From the NCBI GenBank assembly GCA_036426205.1, contig CM071568.1, forward strand, positions 47,709,248-47,773,247: a stretch of 64,000 bases of DNA. The letters are read 5' to 3'. The notes below the pieces were generated by a model. It saw only the letters and a list, made by a program, of their open reading frames with translations, had not been told where the DNA came from and made no database searches. Shown here piece after piece: positions 56,028-64,000 of the stretch. This stretch comes from Ascaphus truei (Eukaryota; Chordata; Amphibia; Anura; Ascaphidae). Numbering within the stretch: position 1 is the first letter of the stretch; the number at the start of each line of letters is the position of its first letter. A program made the translations under genes and the position numbers.

Positions 56028-57640
56028 ACATTATTTATTTATTTATAAAATATTTTACCAGGAAGTAATACATTGAGAGTTACCTCTCGTTTTCAAGTAT
56101 GTCCTGGGCACAGAGTTAAGACAAATAATACATGTTTACAAATACAGTTACATAATGAGCAGGGTGTACATTATATACAAGACATTGCATGCACAGTTAA
56201 AGATAATTTGTATTATGGGCGTATGAAACAGTTACAGACCACATTAAAATGTGTGACAGCCTTAGATTTGAAAGAACTTAGACTGGTGGTGGATGTAAGA
56301 GTCTCTGGTAGGTTGTTCCAGTTTTGGGGTGCACGGTAAGAGAAGGAGCAGCGGTGGATACTTTGTTGAGCCTTGGGACCATGAACAGTCTTTTGGAGTC
56401 TGATCTCAGGTGATAGGTGCTGCATGTGGTAGGGGTGAGGAGCTTGATTAGGTAGCTGGGTAGATTGCCCATAAAGAATTTGAAGGCAAGACAGGAAAGG
56501 TGAACTTTGCGCCTAGACTCGAGTGATGACCAATCTAGTTCTTTGAGCATTTCGCAGTGATGTGTGTTATAGTTGCATTAGAGAAGAAAACGACAAATTG
56601 AGTTGTAGAGGGTGTTAAGTTTGAGGTGCCGAGTTTGCTAAGGTGGGTTTGAGGTGCCGAGCCCTATACTATGTCTCCATAGTCAATAATTGGCATTAGC
56701 ATCTGCTGTGCTAGTTTGGCATAGGTCTTGGTTGTCAGGGTATTAATGTGCAACCCGAATGTTAAGTGGGAGTCAAACCATATGCCCAGGTATTTAAAAC
56801 TAGTAACAGGAGTTAGGGTGGTGTTAGTGTTGGTTGTAATCTGGAGCTCAGTCGCTGGAAGCTTGAAAAATGTAGTCTTGGTCCCAAACACCATTGTTAC
56901 AGTCTTGTCAGTGTTTAAAAACAGTTTGTTTTGGGAAATCCAGTTTTCAAGTCTGAAAAAGTCAGACTGAAGTATGTGTTGAAGGTCAGAGAGGCTATGG
57001 CTGTGTGCATATAGGATTGTGTCATCTGCATACATGTGTATTGAGGCTTCCTGACAAGCTGTGGGAAGATCATTGATGAACACTGAGAAGAGTAGGAGCC
57101 CCAGAACAGATCCTTGCGGGACACCACAGATGATAGGCAGGGGGTTAGAGTTAGAGCCAGAGATGGACACATGTTGGGATCTACCTGATAGGTAGAACTG
57201 AAACCAGTTTAAAGCATGCTTCCCTATTCCAGAGCTCTGGAGTTTGTTGAGCAGGATAGCATGATCAACAGTATCAAAAGCCTTTGCAAAATCTAGGAAT
57301 ACTGCACCAGTGAGTTGACCCCGTTCCATTCTACACTGGATTTCATTGCAAACTTTTAGCAGGGTAGTTACGGTAGAGTGTTTGGGGCGAAAGCAAGATT
57401 GGAATTGGCTAGGGAAATTTGTCTTGTTATAGTAATCGCTTAATTGGGAGTGGACACATTTTTCCATGACTTTGGATAGGATTGGGAGAAGGGAAATTGG
57501 TCTGTAGTTTGGGACAGTGTTTTTGTCCCCACTTTTGCAGATTGGGACAACTCTGGCAGCTTTCCAGGTCTTAGGGATATGGCCAGCAGACAGGATAGAG
57601 TTGACTATGGAAGCAATTGGTTTGGCAATTGCTGGGGCAC
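56028..57640 (-). mobile_element. Non-LTR LINE inserted in the Gypsy LTR
   Basis: Minus orientation, 5'-truncated, with RT (next entry), a decayed ORF end (RSDSKRLFMVPR, SFSYRAPQNWNNLPETLTST, SSFKSKAVTHF) and a 3' tail GACATACTTGAAAACGAGAG ... TTACTTCCTGGTAAAATATT ... ATAAATAAATAA. LTR sequence resumes on both sides. L2/CR1/Rex-like group; exact clade not decided. Confidence 0.88.
56664..57640 (-). pseudogene. LINE reverse transcriptase (nearly intact fragment)
   Basis: The frame is open from the truncation point: IPKTWKAARVVPICKSGDKN and PNYRPISLLPILSKVMEK precede the first Met (57467). Counting from that Met are FRPKHST (26-32), FLDFAKAFDTVDH (57-69, first catalytic Asp), GVPQGS (115-120), YADD (146-149, the catalytic pair) and FKYLGIWFD. 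Stops or a frame change follow at 56664, after which other frames encode the C-terminus. Among the least decayed RTs in the window, suggesting a comparatively recent insertion. Confidence 0.9.
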
Positions 57641-57966
57641 CAAGTCTTAGGAACCTTGTGTCCTGTGACAGGGTTATCCCACACTGATAGGATCCCTCAC
57701 GGGTGGAGGTGCTGTCACCATATGATCCAGGTACACCTCAGGCTCCCAACAGTGGAGGTTCAGGCCTCCAGTAAGCCACAGGTAAAGCACCACCCACACA
57801 TAGCTGCCATTTCTCCCATAGGGTGGGGGAAACTGCGCTACATTTGGAGGCGCTGCCGAGATCTCAGACCTGGAATGCCCTTCTCAGCAGTAAATTAGTA
57901 GACCTACGAAATCCACACCATTTTCATGCCCTCTCAGCAACAGGTCAACGACTGGGCCTTAGAATG

Positions 57967-58965
57967 TTACGTACATTTTTTGATTAAAAGAAGATTTTTT
58001 TACAAGAACAAGCAATTATTATTACAATCATGTGCTCGGTTTATTTTTGTAAATTTGTGCCACTCCTAAATAGAAAAAAAAGACAGCTGGTTATTCAATA
58101 TCGGGATCATATAATTGTTCAATAACAAAAACAGATTGGTGTGATTTAGCAGACCAACATAATTTAAATGTTATACTGAAAGTCACTGAAGCATTTGTTC
58201 ATCTTGTAAAAGATCTGTTATTCAAAAGTGCCAGTAAGCCAAGTTTGCCAAAGCAGCCACTTGCCAGAAGCAGATGGGATTCTCATTAAAACAGTTAAGA
58301 ATATTTTTAAAACAAATTATATGCTTGACTGTTAAATGTGAACACCCATGAAATGAGTACATCTTTACCTGTCTTCTGTGTGGACAGACACAGTCAAGTC
58401 AATGTTTTTATTTCAAATGCAATAGTTGCCTTTATACCAGAATGAATTGTCATTATGCCATTGTAACAAAGGCAGCACTTAATTAATATGTATATCCTTC
58501 CTTCTATTCTCTAGGACTTGAGGCTTCATTTCTTGCAACATTATTTTTCTGGTCCAAATGCATTTCATTTCCAAAGCGTATCAGTGTGCAAGCTCATCAC
58601 CAAAAGTAATAAATGGATGATTAAACTATATGCTAAATGTGAAACCACCATTAGTTAGCTCTGCATAACTTGTGATATAATGTGATCTATTTGTTATTAC
58701 ACTTCATCAATCAATGCAGTGAGAAAGTGTCAACATTGAATGTGCAAATGAAATCACAATATTTTTTGTATATAATTAAAGAAGTCCCAAGCACCTTTTT
58801 TTAGGTCTTTAAAACAAAGTTTACCCAGAGTCATATCAAGATCCATCACAGGTTAATGCACCTGAACAGGTGTTAATGCTCATTGACTAAAATTGGAGTT
58901 AACAACCATTTTGGATGTGTTAACCCATAATGGAGCTTGATTTTATAACCTCAGCATGCTATATT
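57967..58965. other. AT-rich stretch, nothing recognised
   Basis: No gene or repeat recognised, apart from an (AC)n run starting at 58970. Confidence 0.45.
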
Positions 58966-58969
58966 GGGA

Positions 58970-58992
58970 GACACACACACACACACACACAC
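58970..58992. repeat. (AC)n microsatellite
   Basis: About 11 AC units. Confidence 0.95.
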
Positions 58993-59149
58993 TTTCCTCT
59001 CTCATATCATCAAAAAGAACTTTGCATTGGAACAAATTTTGACTTTTTTTTAAGACCAAATCACAGATCTACTCACTACCTCGAAATAGTTGAGGTAGGT
59101 GCACTAAGGGTAAATAGTTTAAAGTAATACAAATACATGATTAACAGAC

Positions 59150-59375
59150 CAGCAAATGAGCACACAGCGTCACCTTTTGCTTCAGGTCAATTCTATCATG
59201 AACCCTTATGAGCATATACCTGCCGTATTACACAGCTTTTCAGCACAGACCAGGTTAAAAAAAGTGCACAGCCAGAAAGACCTACTCACAGACCATTTTT
59301 TCCACCATTTGGGTCTCATCAGTGTGAGGCTGGTTTTGCAATGTGAAGCTGGAATAGGTTTCAACCTATAGGATT
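59150..59375 (-). mobile_element. Hammerhead-bearing repeat, copy 3 (minus)
   Basis: Minus strand: TTGCAAAACCAGCC, ribozyme-like core, GGTCTTTCTGGCTGTGCAC, CTGGTCTGTGCTGAAAAGCT, CAAAAGGTGACGCTGTGTGC, TCATTTGCTGG. Collinear with 37.85-38.1 kb; its tail is missing. Confidence 0.75.
59285..59328 (-). ncRNA. Hammerhead-like motif
   Basis: Stem I CTCACA / TGTGAG (6 perfect pairs), CTGATGA, stem II GACC / GGT(G), GAAA, GTC. Stem III bases are decayed. Compared with copy 1, one stem I pair changes from C-G to T-A on both sides. Confidence 0.55.
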
Positions 59376-60176
59376 TTTTTAAATAAACTGAACATATAGG
59401 TATGCTGGAGCAGAACCCCATTCTAAAACCACATTTACCCCCGATCCCTGGTTCTAGAGAAGTAGATCATTGTATTTGCAGGTAAGCTTTGTGGTGCAGC
59501 CACAGGAGGGAGCCAAACCTATCAAGCTGCTGGCGAGTTTGCAAGGCTACAGAACAGTGCTGCTGTGTGGGCCCTCCTGACCCACAGGGCACTGGGGTAT
59601 CGCTATCACATTCATTAACATGCTAGCTAGCATGGATTGTGATTTGGAATGGCTCTATTTTATATCATACATGTCCATAGCGTCGACCTAGGATATTTGG
59701 TTGCAAACGTTTCACCACGCAACCAACCCCGCCGCGGGGACACTCTGCCGCCGGCCGCTTCGGTTAGTGATTAATCTTACCCCTATCCTAAAACGTCCTA
59801 ATACTAATGCTACCTCCTTCCCTAAAATCCTTTACCCCAAGCCCTAACCACTAAAACCCCTAAATTTAACCACCTACCTAAAAACTTTCGAAGCAGCCAG
59901 CAGCCCCCTGCAGCTAAATGCCGGCGGGGTGTAGGGTCACGGTGGGACCGCCGCAACCAAATAGCCCATTCCGCCAAGCACTTACTAGCCAGTCTAAAAA
60001 TCTAACAGTGTTATGTATTAAACTGAATATAGTTTCCGTTAAAAGGGCTGCAATTAAATGATATTTGCAGTATTGCAAAACATGAGATTGGAGTCCAATT
60101 CTGGTGTTCCGGGTCAAAATTATCCATGGAGATACAGAACTATTCTGAACCAGAATGCAACCATATACAGTGGAAA
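59376..60176. other. Nothing recognised
   Basis: Includes a short telomere-like CCTAA-rich patch near 59780-59880 (CCTATCCTAAAACGTCCTAA, CCCTAACC, CCCTAAATTTAACC), too irregular to call. No gene seen. Confidence 0.4.
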
Positions 60177-60217
<41 letters not shown>

Positions 60218-60245
60218 TAGATATATATTATATATATATATATCC
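60177..60245. repeat. (TA)n microsatellite
   Basis: TA runs with AATATATTAGATAT interruption, just before the Penelope-like element. Confidence 0.92.
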
Positions 60246-60279
60246 ACAGTATGTATGTATGATGTGTGTGTATATATCT

Positions 60280-61095
60280 GGAGCACTGTAGATGTCACTT
60301 CGCTATATTCAATAATAGATCACTCTCAAGGCTGTAGCGCCATCAGAAGGATTCTAGAAAAATCTGAAAAATTTGTACAAGAACAAACCGATTTCATTTT
60401 AGAAGGTATAGAGTTTATACTAAATCATAATTACTTTTCATTTAATAATTGCTTCTATTTACAAACCAGGGGGACAGCCATGGAACCCAGGTTCACGCCA
60501 AGTTACGCTAATATATTTATGGGTGTTTGGGAAGAGGACTTTGTCTTCCGCTCCAACCCTTTTGGCGCGAACCTGGTGTCCTGGAAGTGCTATATTGACG
60601 ATATCCTCTTCATATGGGATGGGACTAGTGAGTCACTTGAGGAATTTATTATTTATCTCAATAATAAAAATCTAAACCTCAGATTTACCCACCAATATAA
60701 CTGTTCCAGCATTGCATTTCTTGATCTTGTTCTTTATGTAGATGATAAAAGAGTTTTAAGTAAAACCTTTTTTAAGTCTGTCGACTGTAATAATTATATT
60801 AGTAAGAGCAGTTGTCATCATCCACAATGGACCGCTAATGTTCCTTAAGGGCAGTTTTTGAGAGTACGAAAAAATTGCTCTAATATCGAGGTCTTTGAAG
60901 AACAATCAGCTATGCTGGAGCAAAGATTTTTAAAAAAGGATTACGCTCCCCTTGATCTTTGTGAAGCAAAAAAACGAGTAAGGGAAACTGATAGAAGCCT
61001 ACTATTAAAGTCACATTCACATAAAGAGATGAAGCCTAATTTCATTCCCTTCATCACTCAATTTAATAGCGAACATTTTAAAATCAATAAAATTT
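60280..61095 (+). pseudogene. Penelope-like reverse transcriptase
   Basis: Starts inside motif A (VDVTSLYSIIDHSQG) and continues QTRGTAMEPRFTPSYANIFM and CYIDDILFIWDG (catalytic YIDD), then LNLRFTHQYNCSSIAFLDL and KSSCHHPQWTANVP. A TAA at 60846-60848 interrupts the frame, which goes on as GQFLRVRKNCSNIEVF, the expected Penelope continuation. It would copy RNA into DNA primed at endonuclease nicks. Broken by truncation, the stop, and an insertion after 61095. Confidence 0.88.
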
Positions 61096-61430
61096 TTTTT
61101 TATAACTTGTATTTTATTGGTGAACAAATGCATGGTATACAGAGTAAACATTATATGCATACAAAATACAAAATAACACATGTATTGTGAGCCCTACTCG
61201 GCCGTGGGAGTAAAGGTGAATAAATAATAATAATGTAAAAAAAAAAAAAAAAAAAACCAAGGGGGTAGAAGGGAAAGGGGAGGAGGAATGAGTATTAGGT
61301 AGGGGAGGACACAACGAAGCTAACTTTTCTTGAGGTTGCAGCTATGACATATGGGTTGCAGTGCTATATCTGGAGCTCTATTACACGTTAAGTGTTTGAT
61401 CCCAACGTGTGTGTGGGGCTAATTATTTTA
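61096..61430 (-). mobile_element. ~335-bp insertion with A-run inside the Penelope ORF
   Basis: The ORF stops making sense at FKINKI (61095) and resumes at NNIVNKHWHILKSD (about 61430). The insert carries a 21-base A run at 61238-61258 and AATAATAATAATG before it. No family recognised. The strand is a guess. Confidence 0.5.
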
Positions 61431-62075
61431 CTCAATAACATTGTAAATAAGCACTGGCATATTCTAAAGAGTGATCAGTTCCTGAAGGATTTTTTACCAG
61501 ACCGTGCCCAAGTTATTTATACTAAGGCACGTAATATTAAAGATAGAATTGCTCCTAGCTTGTTGAGGCCCTTACCAATTAATGATACATGGTTGGGCCA
61601 AAAAACAAAAGGCTTTTTTAAGTGTACATGCTGCAAAGCCTGCAAATTCTGTACCAGCAAGACTGATTACTTCTCATCCCATGTGGCTAAAGGGGTATTT
61701 AAAATTGGTAAATTTATTAACTGTAAAAGTACCTCGGTTATTTATTTATTACAATGCCCGTGCGGTCTACAATATGTGGGCCGCACCATTAGACCCCTCC
61801 GGGTAAGGGTCTTGGAACACATAAGGAACATTATGAATGGTTTGGAAAATCACAGTGTTCCTTTGCATTTTAAACAGTTCTATGGCTCAAATCCAGAGTG
61901 CCTGAGCTATCTTGCATTGATATAGTCACTATGCATTGGAGAGGAGGCAATCGTATCCAGGAGATCTCTCAAAAAGAGACATTCTGGATACATAAATTGC
62001 GTACACTTAAACTATGGGGCCTCAACATTGATATAGATCTGGCTTCCTTTTTTGCACTGATGTCTCTTTTTTAAT
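61430..62075 (+). pseudogene. Penelope-like GIY-YIG endonuclease
   Basis: HWHILKSDQFLKDFLPDRAQ, Cys-rich linker FFKCTCCKACKFC, then the GIY-YIG domain: SVIYLLQCPCGLQYVGRTIR with the YVG half intact and the GIY half as VIY, Arg and Glu-His in RVRVLEHIRN. The frame ends in TAG at 61923-61925. A neighbouring frame continues LHWRGGNRIQEISQKETFWI and LRTLKLWGLNIDIDLASFF, the usual C-terminus, so a frameshift lies near 61915. Confidence 0.88.
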
Positions 62076-62564
62076 ATAAGTGTGTATTTGTTTTTAATAT
62101 AAGTGTGTATCTGTTGAAGATATTTTTTAGATATATTTTATACATTTTAGTTTTTAAATTTACTGTGTTTTCAATTTTAGAAACTATTATATATTTAATG
62201 AGGGTCTGTTTACCCCATGAGGGGATTCTTAAATTCATGTTTATGCACTGATTGTTTTTCTTGTTTCCATTCAGATTCTTCGTCTCTATATTCTGGGATT
62301 TGCATAATTTATATCATGATTTTTATTGTGTAATTTATCAATGTATTTTTATTATATAAACTATTCATGTACTTTAGTGTAAATATTCCTTTTTAGAGCT
62401 TGTTGGATTTAGGTGTTTCCATAATATTCATATTGTCTTTATATTAATTGATTATGTATGCTGCTAATTGTAATGATATGTAAATTGAGCCTATTAGACT
62501 TAGTAAGCGCCTTGACATCTTTTTTTCCCCTCCCAGTATGGGGACTATTTAACCTAGACTTATT

Positions 62565-62633
62565 GCGCCATATCCTTACACCCCTGAAGAAGTTCGGTCA
62601 TTCGGATGAAATGCGTAGGGATACCTTATGCGC
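62565..62633 (+). ncRNA. Candidate hammerhead ribozyme motif of the Penelope-like element
   Basis: CTGAAGA (62584-62590), an extra A, stem II GTTCG / CGGAT (two G-T wobbles, loop GTCATT), GAAATGCGTA with the A-T/T-G minimal stem III and GTA at the cleavage position, then stem I CCC / GGG extended by GCGC.ATA / TATGCGC. All core bases are present. An extra A after the CUGANGA box is known from a natural viroid hammerhead. Confidence 0.55.
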
Positions 62634-63200
62634 TTTGACTCGTGAAGCAGTGTAGACTCTCTGCTGTGCCGTCAGCTGTTTTCTCTGCGTCTCCCCGCTG
62701 AAATATCTCGCGCTGACACTGACACCAACTACGGAGCCAGACGATCCCTACCTTACCAGTAGAGGATTGGAAGAGCAGGTCTGTGACGTCAGACGCCGCC
62801 CGAGTGCGGAAGTGAGAGACGAGGAAAGCTGAGTAGAGCCAAGCAAAGCTGCGTCGCTACTGAACCCAGAGTGGTTAAACTGCCTGACTTTATTCTGGAG
62901 TATGTGAGTGAACTGGAGCTCCCTGCTCTAGTATTGTTTGTTAATTAAAACTGTGTTGCACTATATTTTTCTTTTTTCCTTCCTATATATGTGCCAACGT
63001 CGTTACTTGATTCCCTGTGATATTCTCCCCCCATGAGAGGAGTTCTTGCGCTTCGTGTCCTCCTCCAGATGTTACTTTGAGAGATTGACAAATCTCTCAC
63101 ACCAGCTGCATCTCCTCTTGGTGATATTTATTATTTTTCTATGTATTTTTAATATATATATTTTTAGGTTTGCGCTTACTTTCCTTGCACCAGTTATTTA

Positions 63201-64000
63201 GTAGACCCTGATATTTGTAAACTCCAACAAAGGGAGTTTGTAAAAAATATTGCCACTTTGCACATTAGCTGTGGAACTGTCACTAAAGTAGATGTAAAAT
63301 CTTGAGTTCTGTTTGTTTATTACTTTTCCAATATCTGTTCCTTGTGACTCTGACTTTAATAAACTCCCTACAAACTGTATTCAACAACTATGTATTGCGT
63401 AGTCTATAGAATAGTTTCTATTTTCTTTAATTTTGTACTGGCATCCTCCACAAGATTACATTAGATACCACTTCTCAGAAGAAATATCAAGACATACTTC
63501 TACTGTATGATTAAAAATTGTTTTGCTCACTCTCGGCTTGCATTATGTAAATATATTCTAATACTACATATATGTCGATTGCAACTTTGGAATAACCCAA
63601 GCAATAAGGGAGTGGTGCAAAAACTGGTGGGACTAGTTTTCGAGCCTGAGGCATGACATCAAAATAGTACTACTATTGCATATGTCCTGTATGTAGAATC
63701 AGTAACACCCTAAATCTATAGGACCAGCATACTGTACTTATAAACACAATTCATTTAGAAGCTCTATGTTTTCTTTCAATTTCTCCTGTAGATGGCACTA
63801 TTATGCATTGACAAGACATTTCACTGGGTTTGCAAAATCAACTGGAGTCTTCAAACCACAGTCTTTTAACTAACTAGATTAGTATAGATAGTGGAGAAGT
63901 GTTTTTCTTTGTTTGTGGACCACCATGAAAATTATTTGTATGACTCATAAGGTGATTTTTGTTTATCTGTAAAAACCTATGTATTACAGCATTTGTAAAT
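63201..64000. other. AT-rich end of window, nothing recognised
   Basis: No gene, TIR or known repeat recognised. Confidence 0.4.

Larger units (their letters stand above)
55472..57966 (+). mobile_element. Gypsy 5' LTR plus gag start, split by a LINE
   Basis: LTR left part: GGTGGTTAGGTGCCCAGGGC, then AATGGGGTGTGGACACGATG and GTTCTATTATTC to about 56027. Right part from about 57641: GATCCCTCACGGGTGGAGGT, CAGTGGAGGTTCAGGCCTCC, GGGTGGGGGAAACTGCGCTA, ending CTACA at 57842. Then TTTGGAGGCGCTGCC and a gag start encoding MPSQQQVNDWALE (57926 on), truncated at about 57966. The outer start near 55472 is uncertain. Confidence 0.75.
60280..63200 (+). mobile_element. Penelope-like element (5'-truncated)
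   Basis: RT domain, Cys-rich linker and GIY-YIG endonuclease in that order, as in Penelope-like elements, then a 3' region with a hammerhead-like motif at 62.58 kb. The 3' limit is not sharp; I see no coding after about 62070 and no feature in 63200-64000. Confidence 0.85.

Noticed and set aside
59780..59880. Telomere-like CCCTAA repeats
   Set aside because: Irregular spacing and sequence; no run of the hexamer.
1..64000. CRISPR arrays, bacterial operons, ribosome-binding sites
   Set aside because: The sequence is a vertebrate intron with spliceosomal sites and retroelements; such features do not apply, and no spaced repeat array is seen.

Overview
The window is vertebrate nuclear DNA that is almost entirely intronic and repeat-built. 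The only host gene piece I can defend is one internal exon (4686-4893, minus strand) with consensus splice sites. Its translation matches carboxypeptidase Q (CPQ, plasma glutamate carboxypeptidase). If so, everything to the right of it is upstream intron and everything to the left is downstream intron of CPQ. The repeat mix suggests an amphibian, probably a frog with a large genome: L2/CR1-like, RTE-like and Tx1/L1-like LINEs, Penelope-like elements, Ty3/Gypsy LTR elements with roughly 0.7-1.15 kb LTRs, CORE-SINEs, and Tigger-like MITEs with TA target sites. The organism call is inference from this mix.

Layout. 1-4.6 kb: AC/AT microsatellite, a GC-rich minisatellite, two inverted repeats, a Gypsy-type LTR and a near-perfect hairpin. 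4.7-4.9 kb: the CPQ exon. 7.1-10.4 kb: a broken Gypsy copy (copy A, minus) that keeps its 5' LTR, parts of gag and the reverse transcriptase. 10.4-18.2 kb: a three-level nest, in which a decayed Tx1/L1-like LINE (minus) is split by a Gypsy-type solo LTR, itself split by a 4.95 kb LTR element (11622-16569) with a 5-bp target duplication and a tRNA-Leu type primer site. That element has no pol and carries a long coiled-coil reading frame. 20-28.6 kb: MITEs around a second Gypsy copy (copy B, 22064-26280), which keeps zinc knuckle, protease, RNase H end and integrase but has lost the RT. 28.6-41.5 kb: LINE tails, CORE-SINEs, a duplicated ~500 bp block, several large palindromes, and repeats carrying a hammerhead-ribozyme-like core. 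43.2-49.1 kb: an older minus-strand relative of the coiled-coil LTR element, filled with later insertions (L2-like LINE, solo LTR, 1.5 kb inverted-repeat transposon). 49.8-51.3 kb: two solo LTRs. 51.8-54.9 kb: a decayed RTE-like LINE. 55.5-58 kb: a Gypsy LTR plus gag start, split by a LINE. 60.3-63 kb: a Penelope-like element with RT, GIY-YIG endonuclease and a downstream hammerhead-like motif.

The two most interesting threads are these. (1) A dispersed repeat family has at least three copies with a hammerhead core (CTGANGA, stem II, GAAAC, GTC) and a compensatory stem I change, and one copy sits in a ~404 bp tandem arrangement, the architecture described for retrozymes. (2) An LTR-element family has a conserved coiled-coil ORF, two internal copies and one solo LTR, but no recognisable pol. 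No intact autonomous coding gene was found in any mobile element; all their ORFs carry stops, frameshifts or deletions.
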